NCBI RefSeq assembly: GCF_000372845.1
Contig: NZ_KB889963.1
Span: 3,306,304-3,370,303, forward strand
Source: Methylocystis rosea SV97
GTDB taxonomy: Bacteria > Pseudomonadota > Alphaproteobacteria > Rhizobiales > Beijerinckiaceae
DNA length: 64,000 nucleotides
Direction: 5' to 3'
Notes under the pieces: generated by a model
What the model saw: the letters and a program-made list of their open reading frames with translations, nothing else
Databases searched by the model: none
What the model was told of the DNA's origin: nothing
Part shown: in pieces, positions 12,667 to 20,395 of the stretch
Numbering within the stretch: the stretch's first letter is position 1
How the letters are laid out: every line of letters begins with the position of its first letter
Made by a program: the position numbers and the translations under genes

Positions 12667-13479
12667 CTAGCGTATCGCGATCTGGCCACCCATGGCGAAT
12701 TCACGCAGCGTTGTTGTTTCCTCTCCATCTGCTTCGGCTATTCTTTTCGGAACGCGGATTTCGAGCAGCGCGGAAGCTGGAGTTACAAAGGCGATGTTTC
12801 TTGCACCGTCGTAGCTGGACGAAGCGACGCCGAACACGTGCCCCTCAAAAAAAACCGGGCCCCCGCTCGCGCCCCCGTGTAGATGGATGTTTGTTCGATA
12901 GTATGGCGTACATAGCTTCACTGAGGGGCCACGCTCCGCATAAAACTCCTCCAAACTGCCGTCGTAGAAGTCCGGCTGCAGTTGTAAAATGCGACCCGCG
13001 GGGTCGTCTTCAATGCAGCGATGCAACGGATAGGCCCATGTGCTAACTGCTTCGCCAATAGCGGGGGGCACGTTGGTTAGCGAAAGAACTTTCGTGCGGA
13101 TCACCTGACCGGTTGTGTCGTCCACGAATTCAGCGCGAGGGATGCCAAAAGCAACGTCAGCCGTTCGATGAACGAAGAACTTCCATATCGGCAAAAATCG
13201 AGTTTCTCCATTCGGTAAGGTGTGCGCGATACCCACTGAATCCTGAGCTGTGGCTAGGTGCTGTTGCGCCTCGATAGCGACGTGGGCCGCAGTCGCGAAT
13301 CCGCCCTTGGGTTGTAAATAGAACCCCGTTCCAAGAAGTTTGAGTGATTGCTGCTCACGAACAACGATTGCAAAAATGGCAAGTCGACCGTCTGCATCGG
13401 CCATATCGGCATTAGTGATGCGCCAAGTCCCGGACTGAGCCGTCCCCGGCAACGGTGGAAGTGGCCTGAAAGGGGCCAT
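12667..13479 (-). CDS. Trypsin-fold serine peptidase (S1-like)
   Basis: Predicted serine endopeptidase, 270 residues. The triad is readable: H66 in FATAAHV, D108 in TADVAFG, and S205 in HGGASGGPV. No signal peptide or membrane segment is evident, so its location is unclear. The residue six before the serine, where trypsins have Asp189, is a His here, so trypsin-like specificity is not supported. The gene is lower in GC than its neighbours and stands alone between mtnP and a repeat element, which suggests acquisition. The spacer downstream to mtnP is 82 bases and the two genes converge. Confidence 0.8.
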   Translation of the reverse strand: MAPFRPLPPLPGTAQSGTWRITNADMADADGRLAIFAIVVREQQSLKLLGTGFYLQPKGGFATAAHVAIEAQQHLATAQDSVGIAHTLPNGETRFLPIWKFFVHRTADVAFGIPRAEFVDDTTGQVIRTKVLSLTNVPPAIGEAVSTWAYPLHRCIEDDPAGRILQLQPDFYDGSLEEFYAERGPSVKLCTPYYRTNIHLHGGASGGPVFFEGHVFGVASSSYDGARNIAFVTPASALLEIRVPKRIAEADGEETTTLREFAMGGQIAIR

Positions 13480-13635
13480 GGGCTACTAGCACTCCAAAAG
13501 CCTCTCGCAAAAGGCAGAGCTCTTGCAATAGAGCCTCGAAAGACAGCCAATTCCAAGTCAGTTTTGTCTCTCTTCGCGTCTCCGTTTACTCGCTCGTCGC
13601 ACACAGAGCGATCAACGAAGTCCAGGCGTTGGCGA

Positions 13636-13803
13636 ATCCCTCCCCTTTACGGGGAGGGTGGCCCCGCGAAGCGGGGTCGGGTGGGGTAAACTCCTCACAA
13701 GAGAGACGAATGACCCCCACCCGTCGGCCCGCAGCCAAGTTTACGCAGGCTGCGTAAACTTAGCTGCGCCCGCCGACCTCCCCGCAAGGGGGAGGTATTT
13801 CCC
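13636..13803. repeat. Palindromic intergenic element of Rhizobiales type
   Basis: The 13480-13950 spacer has no supported gene. Within it, cctccccttta-cggggagg at the left and cctccccgcaagggggagg at the right bracket a compound palindrome with an internal ccccgc-gaagcgggg hairpin, gtcgggtgggg/ccccacccgtcgg arms and an aagtttacgcaggctgcgtaaactt stem. Copies of this kind are widespread between genes of Rhizobiales. It lies directly upstream of apt. Confidence 0.75.
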
Positions 13804-13950
13804 CGCGAGCTGATCAAGATCATTGCTCACCCGATTGCCCCAGCACCCCATTTGCGCCCTCCCCCGCCATCCGTGTATTCCTCTGAGCCGTGGCGGTTTC
13901 GCCATATCCATCCACGCGGCCACACTCGCCGCCGATCGCAAGGCCGTTCC

Positions 13951-14478
13951 ATGCCACTTGCCGCCGCCATTCGCACCATTCCCGATTATCCCAAGAAGGG
14001 AATCCTGTTTCGCGACATCACCACCCTGCTCGGCGACGCCAAGGCGTTTCGCAAGGCGGTCGACGAACTCGTGCAGCCCTGGTGCGGCGGCAAGATCGAC
14101 AAGGTCGCGGGCATGGAGGCGCGCGGCTTCATCCTAGGGGGCGCGGTGGCGCATCAGCTTTCCGCCGGCTTCATCCCGATCCGCAAGAAGGGCAAGCTGC
14201 CGCACCGCGTCGTCTCGGTCTCCTATGAACTCGAATATGGCGTCGACGAAATGGAGATGCATGAGGACGCGGTGAACCCCGGCGAGCGGGTGATTCTCAT
14301 CGACGATCTGATCGCCACCGGCGGCACCGCCGAGGGCGCGGTGAAGCTCCTGCGCCAAGGCGGCGCCGACGTCGTCGCCGCCTGTTTCGTCATCGACCTG
14401 CCCGACCTCGCCGGCGTGAAAAGGCTCCAGGCGCTCGGCGTGCCGGTGCGCACGCTCGTCGCCTTCGCAGGCCACTAA
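13951..14478 (+). CDS. apt: Adenine phosphoribosyltransferase
   Basis: Converts adenine and PRPP to AMP. The usual type I PRTase core is present in 175 residues: [18 protein letters not shown] at the N-terminus, [17 protein letters not shown], and the PRPP-binding motif [18 protein letters not shown] chose ATG 13951 because it gives the family's usual N-terminus ([18 protein letters not shown]); the same frame is open further upstream from 13852, but that extension is Arg-rich, unlike the family, and overlaps non-coding sequence. It may use adenine from MtnP. Confidence 0.95.
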   Translation: MPLAAAIRTIPDYPKKGILFRDITTLLGDAKAFRKAVDELVQPWCGGKIDKVAGMEARGFILGGAVAHQLSAGFIPIRKKGKLPHRVVSVSYELEYGVDEMEMHEDAVNPGERVILIDDLIATGGTAEGAVKLLRQGGADVVAACFVIDLPDLAGVKRLQALGVPVRTLVAFAGH

Positions 14479-14553
14479 AGCGCCTTTTTCCGGGTGTTCT
14501 TGCTCAGCCCAGGCTCGAAGTTCAGAATCTCCGTGAGAGGCTTGCATAGGCGC

Positions 14554-15852
14554 ATGACGCCGCGACGGACCCATTTGGCGCTGGCGGCGTTCGCCCTCGC
14601 CGCACTCGTCGGCGGAGTCGTGGCCCTCCGCTATATGCCCGACGTTGGGAGCAGCTCTCCCGTCCGCAGCGACGCCGCGCGCAGCGCCTGGAGCGGCGCG
14701 CTGCCGACCGGCCTGCGGCGCATGGCCCTGCGGGTGAAACCCGGCGCTTTTCCCCCTGCTCCGCCGCCAGCCGCCGCGGCGCCGCCGCAAGAACCCAGCG
14801 AGGTCGCGGCGCTGCCGCAGGGCGGCGACGGCGTCGAAGGGTCGGTGTCTTTCCCGCCCGCGCCGCCACCGCCCGCGCGACCGGAGATTGTGGAAAAGCC
14901 CACGCCGCTGCCCCCGTCGCGACCAGCCAATCTCGCCGAGCTTGCCGACAAATTCGCAGAGACGGCGGCAACTCCTGCCGAGCCGCCGCAAACCGCCGAG
15001 GCGACCCCGCCCGCGCCCGCCGAGGTCCCGGCGACCGCGCCGACAGCGCCGCTGCCGCCGGCCCGGCCGCAGGAGCCGTCGGCGAGAGCCGCGGTAGAGG
15101 CGACGCCCACGGCGCAGGAGTCGGCGCCGCCGACCCAGGTGGCGCGCGCCGTCGAGCCGACGTTGCGGGCTGCGCCCGAGGACGCGTTTCAGCAGGAGGC
15201 CCCGATCCGCTTCGGCATGGGCGATCAGGTCTTCGTGCGGATCTTCAAGCAGGAAGGGCAGCTCGAGCTTTGGCTTCGAAAGAGCAACGCCCGCTTCTCG
15301 CTCTACAAGACCTATCCGATCTGCAAATGGTCCGGCAGGCTCGGTCCCAAGCTCAAGGAAGCCGATTACCAGTCGCCGGAAGGCTTCTACAGCGTGTCGG
15401 CGAAGCAGCTGCATCCGCATTCGAATTATCACCGCGCGTTCAACGTCGGCTATCCGAACGCCTTCGATCGCCAGAACGGCCGGACCGGCGGCCTCGTCAT
15501 GGTGCATGGCGCGTGCAAGTCGGTCGGCTGCTTCGCCATGACCGACCGCGGCATCGAGGAAATCTACGCCTTCGTCGAGGCGGCGATGCGCGCCGGCCAG
15601 CACGAAGTGCAGGTGCATATTTTTCCCTTCCGCTTGACGGAGCAGGCGATCGCTCGGGAAACCGGCGGGAGCTGGCTCGCCTTCGTCGGCGCGGGCGGCA
15701 ATTATCAGCACTGGACCGAGTTCTGGCGCAATCTGAAGCAGGGCTACGATATTTTCGAGCAGACCGGCGAACCGCCGACGGCCTTCGCCTGCGGCGATCA
15801 TTACGCCTTTGGCGCGGGCGATTCGTCATGCCGACGCATCGCCGGCTGGTGA
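14554..15852 (+). CDS. L,D-transpeptidase (YkuD/YafK type) with long Pro/Ala-rich linker
   Basis: Predicted periplasmic, membrane-anchored L,D-transpeptidase acting on peptidoglycan peptide stems. From ATG 14554 the protein has 432 residues: a single N-terminal membrane anchor (about residues 7-27), a roughly 190-residue Pro/Ala-rich linker that could span the periplasm, and a YkuD-like catalytic domain from about 220 with the motif HGACKSVGCF (H318, catalytic C326). The region after the motif (PFRLTEQAIA...YQHWTEFWRNLKQGYDIFEQT) matches the YafK subgroup. The start is uncertain: an in-frame GTG at 14494 would add 20 residues. I prefer 14554 because it places the membrane anchor at the N-terminus. 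Confidence 0.88.
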   Translation: MTPRRTHLALAAFALAALVGGVVALRYMPDVGSSSPVRSDAARSAWSGALPTGLRRMALRVKPGAFPPAPPPAAAAPPQEPSEVAALPQGGDGVEGSVSFPPAPPPPARPEIVEKPTPLPPSRPANLAELADKFAETAATPAEPPQTAEATPPAPAEVPATAPTAPLPPARPQEPSARAAVEATPTAQESAPPTQVARAVEPTLRAAPEDAFQQEAPIRFGMGDQVFVRIFKQEGQLELWLRKSNARFSLYKTYPICKWSGRLGPKLKEADYQSPEGFYSVSAKQLHPHSNYHRAFNVGYPNAFDRQNGRTGGLVMVHGACKSVGCFAMTDRGIEEIYAFVEAAMRAGQHEVQVHIFPFRLTEQAIARETGGSWLAFVGAGGNYQHWTEFWRNLKQGYDIFEQTGEPPTAFACGDHYAFGAGDSSCRRIAGW

Positions 15853-15950
15853 TCGCGGCCCGCTGAGAAGCTGTTCAGCTTGGTTTCAGCCGGCGCGCGC
15901 GAAGATGCCTTGGCAAAAGCGCTGGGGGGCGCAAACGAGGAAAACGCCGC

Positions 15951-16328
15951 ATGCGGCTCGTGAACTATTCTATCGTCGGCGCGGCTTGCGCGCTCGGCAT
16001 CCTCTTCACGCCGATCGCCGAGGCGGCCAATGCGCCGCTGTGCCTCGCGATCGCCCAAAACTACAACACCTGCATGCGCCAGCATCAGTACGGGCGCGGC
16101 GGGCATGGCGGTTACGGTCCGGGCTACGGCCAAGGATACGGACAAGGCTATCGCCGTGGCTATCAAGGCGGCTACCCCGGCGACGACGACGGCGACTATG
16201 ACGGCGATGGCGGCTACGGCGGATTTGGCGGTTACGGCGGCGGCTCCCCCCGTCGTCGTTACGAGAACGCCAAGGCGGCCTGCGCGATTTGGTTCGCGCA
16301 GATGCAGGCGAGCGGCTGCTTCAACTAG
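15951..16328 (+). CDS. Small secreted Gly/Tyr-rich protein
   Basis: 125 residues with a clear signal peptide ending in AEA near residue 25. The mature part starts with a Cys-containing segment (APLCLAIAQNYNTCMRQH), continues with about 20 residues of GYGQGYGQ-type repeats, an acidic DDDGDYDGDGG run, then a GGYGGFGGYGGG tract, and ends with a conserved-looking AKAACAIWFAQMQASGCF tail containing two more Cys. I do not recognise a named family. The four Cys suggest two disulfides closing a globular part around a flexible loop. It follows the L,D-transpeptidase by 98 bases in the same direction, so an envelope role is plausible but not shown. Confidence 0.75.
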   Translation: MRLVNYSIVGAACALGILFTPIAEAANAPLCLAIAQNYNTCMRQHQYGRGGHGGYGPGYGQGYGQGYRRGYQGGYPGDDDGDYDGDGGYGGFGGYGGGSPRRRYENAKAACAIWFAQMQASGCFN

Positions 16329-16373
16329 CCGAAGAAATGGCGCGGCCCAATTGCGCCGCGCCATCACCAGGGC

Positions 16374-16697
16374 TCACCTGTAGGGTTTTGGGCACTCGCC
16401 GTCGGACTTTTTCGCGATCTTCGCGGCAATGCGCGTGCAGTCGTTACCGTAGGTTTTATCGTCACAACCGCAGACGGGACGATAGTCCTTGGTGCAGATC
16501 TGTGAAACCTCCACACACTTGCCGGCGATGTCCGCTCCGCCGCATTGACCCGGCTCGGGGTCGCACCACAAGCCCTTGTCGCACTGAATGCCGGCGATGC
16601 CTGCGCACATCTCGCCGACCTTGGCGGCCGAGGCGGGCGCAGAAACAAAGAGCGAGAGCGCCAGGGCGCTCGCTAATCTCCAAAGTAATTTCGTCAT
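16374..16697 (-). CDS. Secreted Kazal-type protease inhibitor, copy 1
   Basis: 107 residues starting at ATG 16697, which has GGAGG a few bases upstream. A signal peptide ends near ASA (residue 24). The mature protein has ten Cys: four in an N-terminal domain (31, 39, 45, 52) and six in a Kazal domain (61, 68, 76, 78, 87, 102) with the diagnostic RPVCGCDDKTYGNDC core. By alignment with ovomucoid domain 3, the P1 residue is K70, which predicts inhibition of trypsin-like proteases. The next gene upstream is a paralogue with the same Cys spacing. Kazal domains are mostly eukaryotic but occur in some bacteria as secreted inhibitors. The target is unknown. Confidence 0.85.
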   Translation of the reverse strand: MTKLLWRLASALALSLFVSAPASAAKVGEMCAGIAGIQCDKGLWCDPEPGQCGGADIAGKCVEVSQICTKDYRPVCGCDDKTYGNDCTRIAAKIAKKSDGECPKPYR

Positions 16698-16800
16698 ATC
16701 GTCGTCCTCCCTAAAAATCACGTTGCAGCCTTTTGCGACGGCGGCTGCTTTCACCGGTCGCTGAATTCAGACGTCGGCTAACGTTGTTTTCAGCTTGCGG

Positions 16801-17142
16801 TCAGTGATGGCCCCTGCACCGGCCGTTGTGCCGCTTATTGACCATCGCGGCGCGGCGCGCGCAGTCGTTGGCGTAAGTGCGGCCGTCGCACCCGCAAACC
16901 GGCCTGAAAATGCGGGGACAGAAGTGCGGCCTGACCGCGCAATGGCCAAAAGCGTCGGCGACGCGGCAGGAGCCGGGGCGCATCTCGCACCAGAGGCCCT
17001 TCGCGCAGTGAAGGCCGACAAAGCCGCCGCATTTGGCGCCGACCCCGCCGGCGGCGACCGCCGGCGATGACGTCGCCACGAAAAGCACGAACAGGGTCGA
17101 AGAGAGGAGCGCGCAGAGGCGCAAGCCAAGGCGTAAATTCAT
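16801..17142 (-). CDS. Secreted Kazal-type protease inhibitor, copy 2
   Basis: 113 residues from ATG 17142, with AGGAGA as ribosome site. The signal peptide ends near AVA (residue 30). Ten mature Cys at 38, 46, 52, 59, 68, 75, 83, 85, 94 and 109 have exactly the same spacing as in the gene that follows it, 103 bases downstream. The Kazal core is RPVCGCDGRTYANDC and the inferred P1 residue is R77. The signal peptide and the loops between Cys have diverged strongly, so the duplication is old or the copies are under diversifying pressure. Both may be on one transcript. A longer in-frame extension to 17661 overlaps the fluoride riboswitch and crcB and is not credible. Confidence 0.85.
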   Translation of the reverse strand: MNLRLGLRLCALLSSTLFVLFVATSSPAVAAGGVGAKCGGFVGLHCAKGLWCEMRPGSCRVADAFGHCAVRPHFCPRIFRPVCGCDGRTYANDCARRAAMVNKRHNGRCRGHH

Positions 17143-17250
17143 AGCAATTCTCCTAAAAATGCTTTCGTAACGGTGGGATAACGCCGATGTCCGACGAGCG
17201 TTCCCCCTCGGGCGACGGCGGCTGCAGGGCTCTGAATCGCGGTTGACCGC

Positions 17251-17280
17251 GTGGATGCCCGGCAAAAGGCCGGGCATGAA
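17251..17280. repeat. REP-like palindrome
   Basis: gtggatgcccgg-caaaa-ggccgggcatgaa, a further copy of the 6303/6901 palindrome family. The surrounding 17143-17371 spacer holds no gene. Confidence 0.65.
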
Positions 17281-17371
17281 GGCTGAGAGTGAGCTGAAAT
17301 TAACCAGAGTTCGAAGCCCTGACGGCGGCGGCCGGTTGATCGCTCGCGCCGGCTCGACTATGCTGGCTCCC

Positions 17372-17421
17372 ACACGGGATGGGGCTCCCGGTAACCGCCT
17401 GATGAAGGCTGATGGCTCCTG
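17372..17421 (+). ncRNA. Fluoride riboswitch (crcB motif)
   Basis: The stretch contains the class's conserved blocks in order: GGGATGGGGCTCCC (stem with the GATGG element), GTAACCGCCT, and GGCTGATGGCTCCTGCC. The TAACCGCC block can pair with flanking elements to form the pseudoknotted fluoride pocket. It lies 92 bases before a crcB gene, the class's best-known target. A 9-bp hairpin at 17422-17444 follows without a T tract, so control is more likely translational than by termination. Confidence 0.88.
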
Positions 17422-17512
17422 CCGCAAGGACGTGCGTCCTGCGGGAGGAGCGCGTCTGAAACGCCGCCTGCCGCAGCATGTTTGTCGTCCGCTCGTTGGA
17501 AAGGACGACGTC

Positions 17513-17887
17513 ATGGGCTTCTTCATTGTATTTGCTGGCGGGGGACTGGCCGCCGCCGCGCGCCACGGGGTCAATCTTCTTCTTGCCCGACTGATGGGCG
17601 TTGGTTTTCCGTTCGGGACGCTGACCGTGAACGTGCTTGGCTCGTTCCTGATGGGCGTCATCGTCGGCTATTTCGCCTTCCAGGGCGAGGCGTCCCAGAA
17701 TTGGCGCCTGTTCCTCACGACCGGGATCCTTGGCGGCTTCACCACCTTTTCGGCGTTCTCGCTCGAGACGGTTTTGCTCTACGAGCGCGGCGAACTGGCG
17801 ATGGCGGCATTTTATGTCGTGGCGTCGGTCGGCCTTGCGGTGGCCGGCCTCCTCGCCGGCCTATCGCTGCTGCGCCATTTTTCGTGA
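17513..17887 (+). CDS. crcB: Fluoride channel CrcB/Fluc
   Basis: Inner-membrane fluoride exporter (dual-topology dimer). The 124-residue protein has four hydrophobic segments and the family motifs: an AAAARH segment near the N-terminus, GTLTVNVLGSFLMG with the conserved Asn, and TTGILGGFTTFSAFSLE, which includes the Phe box and Gly-rich break of TM3. AAAGGA lies about 8 bases before ATG 17513. The fluoride riboswitch upstream supports the assignment independently. Confidence 0.96.
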   Translation: MGFFIVFAGGGLAAAARHGVNLLLARLMGVGFPFGTLTVNVLGSFLMGVIVGYFAFQGEASQNWRLFLTTGILGGFTTFSAFSLETVLLYERGELAMAAFYVVASVGLAVAGLLAGLSLLRHFS

Positions 17888-18019
17888 GAGCTTTGAGCTC
17901 CAGCCTTTCCCCCCGCCGAGGTGCGGATGAATGGCTTGATTTGACCTTAGGGACCATTCTCGACGGGCGGCTTTTAGCCGATTTTTAGTCGTGCGCTTCG
18001 ACCGGACGGAGACTTATCA

Positions 18020-18688
18020 GTGATTCCCTGGACCCTGCTCGACACAACGCCGATACCGGGCGGCGAGGGCGAACTCCGCCTCAAGCGTCGCGGCGCGGAA
18101 TTCTCCATCATGTTGGGCGATATCGAACTGATGAACAGTCGCCTCAGTGGCTCGGAGGAGGCGCTCGCCACGCTCTCTTGCGAGAGAATTCAGGCGCGGC
18201 CACAGCCGTGCGTTCTGATCGGCGGGCTGGGGATGGGCTTCACTCTGCGCGCCGCGCTCACTGTCCTCGGCGCGAAAGCGCGGATCGTTGTCGCCGAACT
18301 CGTTCCGGCGGTCGTGGCCTGGGCGCGCGGTCCGATGGCGGAAGTCTTCGGCGCCAGCCTGACGGATCCGCGCGTCAGCATCGAGGAAGCGGACGTTGGG
18401 CGCCTGATCCGGTCCGGCCGCTCCACTTATGACGCCATCCTTCTCGATGTCGATAACGGCCCCGAGGGCCTGACTCGCCAAGCCAATGACGGACTTTACG
18501 ATATCGAGGGATTGAGGGCGGCCCGCAAGGCGCTGCGCCCTGATGGGGTGTTGGCCGTCTGGTCATCGGGGCCGGATCGGAATTTCACGTCGCGCCTCCG
18601 CAAAGCCGGGTTCCGCGTGGATGAAGTCAAGGTGCGCGCCAACGGCCAACGTGGCGGCGCCCGGCACGTCATCTGGATCGCGACATGA
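18020..18688 (+). CDS. Spermidine-synthase-like (SpeE family) protein
   Basis: A Rossmann-fold methyltransferase/aminopropyltransferase-like protein of 222 residues. It has a glycine-rich VLIGGLGMGFTLRAAL motif, an acidic residue ending the next strand (VVAEL) and DAILLDVDNGPEGLT in the catalytic region. It is shorter than true spermidine synthases and the N-terminal beta domain is only partial, so substrate and activity are uncertain. The start is GTG 18020 with CGGAGA upstream. It stands alone between crcB and rplU. Confidence 0.7.
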   Translation: MIPWTLLDTTPIPGGEGELRLKRRGAEFSIMLGDIELMNSRLSGSEEALATLSCERIQARPQPCVLIGGLGMGFTLRAALTVLGAKARIVVAELVPAVVAWARGPMAEVFGASLTDPRVSIEEADVGRLIRSGRSTYDAILLDVDNGPEGLTRQANDGLYDIEGLRAARKALRPDGVLAVWSSGPDRNFTSRLRKAGFRVDEVKVRANGQRGGARHVIWIAT

Positions 18689-18786
18689 GATTCGACGCCT
18701 CAGATGCAATAGAACCCTGCCAGCAAAAGCTTCTGTTTTTACCCAAAGCTGAAATTTCAAACTGAGATGCCCAACCGCCCCACATA

Positions 18787-18816
18787 TTGACAGTCGCCGG
18801 CTTTGAAGGGTAGATG
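18787..18816 (+). promoter_or_regulatory. Candidate sigma70 promoter for rplU-rpmA
   Basis: TTGACA at 18787-18792 and TAGATG at 18811-18816, 18 bases apart, about 130 bases before rplU. Confidence 0.5.
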
Positions 18817-18828
18817 AACGTCGCTTCG

Positions 18829-18852
18829 GCGCGGCGGTTTCGCCGCGCTTTT
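18829..18852 (+). terminator. Attenuator-like hairpin in the rplU leader
   Basis: gcgcggcg-gttt-cgccgcgc followed by TTTTCGTTT, an 8-bp GC-only stem. It lies just after the candidate promoter and about 96 bases before rplU, so it could act as a leader attenuator. Confidence 0.5.
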
Positions 18853-18947
18853 CGTTTGCGCCTGGCGCAAGTTCGAGGCGAAGCCACTAACTGCCAAGAA
18901 GCCGGCCGGCGGAAACGCCAGCGTCGGGACGAACACAGGAAAAAAAG

Positions 18948-19256
18948 ATGTTCGCAGTCATCAAAACCGGCGGCAAGCAATATAGCGTCGCCGCTGGGGA
19001 CGTGATCACCGTCATGGCGCTCGACGGCGCGCCGGGCGACGCCGTCACCTTCGACGAAGTGCTCATGCTGGGGGGCGACAGCCCCAAGGTCGGCGCCCCG
19101 ACGATCGCCGGCGCGAAAGTCTCCGGCGAGATCGCCGAGCAGACCCGCAGCGCCAAGTCGATCGCCTTCAAAAAGCGCCGCCGGCAGAATTCAAAGCGCA
19201 AGCGCGGTCATCGCCAGGACCTGACGCTTGTGAGAATCACCGCGATCGAGAGCTGA
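18948..19256 (+). CDS. rplU: 50S ribosomal protein L21
   Basis: 102 residues with the L21 opening MFAVIKTGGKQYSVAAGD and the basic KKRRRQNSKRKRGHRQDLTLVRI C-terminal part (split: KKRRRQNSKRKRGHRQ, DLTLVRI). Binds 23S rRNA. First gene of the rplU-rpmA-acetyltransferase-obgE group. The leader carries a terminator-like hairpin. Confidence 0.98.
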   Translation: MFAVIKTGGKQYSVAAGDVITVMALDGAPGDAVTFDEVLMLGGDSPKVGAPTIAGAKVSGEIAEQTRSAKSIAFKKRRRQNSKRKRGHRQDLTLVRITAIES

Positions 19257-19336
19257 CCGCCCTCTCGCGACACTTGGAACGCGACACTTGGAATAAAGCG
19301 GCCCCAGTCGCCGCATAGGAAGATCGGAGCAAGACC

Positions 19337-19606
19337 ATGGCTCACAAAAAGGCAGGCGGCTCGTCGCGCAACGGCCGCGATTCGGACGGCCGGCGCCTCG
19401 GCGTCAAGAAATTCGGCGGGGAAGCCGTCATCGGCGGCAATATTATCGTGCGCCAACGCGGCACGAAGTGGCGCCCGGGCCGCAACGTCGGCATGGGCAA
19501 GGACCACACGCTTTTTGCGCTCGTCGACGGAGTCGTCGAATTCAAGTCCAGCGGTGGACGCGCTAGCGTATCGGTGGCGCCGGCGCCCGCCGCAGCAGCC
19601 GAGTAA
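19337..19606 (+). CDS. rpmA: 50S ribosomal protein L27
   Basis: 89 residues beginning [20 protein letters not shown], the flexible N-terminal arm that reaches the peptidyl-transferase centre, then GVKKFGGE and [20 protein letters not shown]. There is no cleavable N-terminal extension of the Firmicutes type. Follows rplU by 80 bases. Confidence 0.98.
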   Translation: MAHKKAGGSSRNGRDSDGRRLGVKKFGGEAVIGGNIIVRQRGTKWRPGRNVGMGKDHTLFALVDGVVEFKSSGGRASVSVAPAPAAAAE

Positions 19607-19785
19607 GGCGGTAGGGGACGACCCGCCGCCGGCCTTCCGGCGGACAGTCGTCTCGACTACCACTCTCGCGAATTCAGGCGGGAACGTTTCAGGCGAGATG
19701 TCCGGAAGCGCCGTGAAGGGCCAGTGGGGAGCGCTCTCCTTTCAGGCTCTTAGGCCAATATTTCCGATGTCGCTTGGAGCAATGA

Positions 19786-20388
19786 ATGTTTCCCGAAATT
19801 ACCCGCGACGACGTTTTTCGGCTGGAGACTGAACGACTGTGGCTGCGTTGGCCGCGCGCGGCTGACGCCGACGAGATTCGCCAGCACGTCGGCGATCCCG
19901 ACGTCGCGCTGATGACCGCCAGCATCCCGCATCCTTATGCGCCGCACGACGCCGACGCGTTCATCGCATCGGTGCGCGCGGAGAACGGCGCCGGCGGCGG
20001 CCTCCATCTCGTCATCACCCCGAAGAACCGGCCCAACGAGCCGATCGGACTTGTGAGCCTGCATGGCGCGGACCGTCGCGGCTCGGCGACGCTCGGCTAT
20101 TGGCTCGGCAAGCCCTACTGGGGGCAAGGCTATACGACCGAGGCGGCCAGGGCCCTCATCGACCTCGCCTTCGGAATCACGTCGCTGGATCGGATCGTCT
20201 CCGCGGCGCGGCCGGATAATCGCTCGTCGTTGCATGTCCATGAGAAACTGGGCTTTCGGATGATCGGCCGCGGCATGCGGCCGGCCCCCGCGCGCGGCGG
20301 CGAAATGGAAGTGGAGCTCTTCGAATTAAAGCGCGGCGAAGCGCATACGCTGTTCGGCGCCCGCCGGCCGCGATTCTTCTCACCGTGA
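19786..20388 (+). CDS. GNAT family N-acetyltransferase (RimJ/RimL type)
   Basis: 200 residues with the RimJ/RimL-like layout: [18 protein letters not shown] at the N-terminus, then [18 protein letters not shown] carrying the acetyl-CoA-binding Q-x-x-G-x-G/A-like loop, and a C-terminal [17 protein letters not shown]. The acceptor is unknown. A GNAT gene between rpmA and obgE is a conserved arrangement in Rhizobiales. The stop is 7 bases before obgE. Confidence 0.9.
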   Translation: MFPEITRDDVFRLETERLWLRWPRAADADEIRQHVGDPDVALMTASIPHPYAPHDADAFIASVRAENGAGGGLHLVITPKNRPNEPIGLVSLHGADRRGSATLGYWLGKPYWGQGYTTEAARALIDLAFGITSLDRIVSAARPDNRSSLHVHEKLGFRMIGRGMRPAPARGGEMEVELFELKRGEAHTLFGARRPRFFSP

Positions 20389-20395
20389 GCGGCAG

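Noticed and set aside
14134-15801. 555-codon minus-strand frame over apt and the L,D-transpeptidase
   Set aside because: Arg/Gly-rich antisense product of the Pro/Ala linker; no domain.
16801-17661. Long form of the second Kazal protein (286 residues)
   Set aside because: The extension covers the fluoride riboswitch and crcB and lacks the signal peptide at its N-terminus; ATG 17142 has a good ribosome site.
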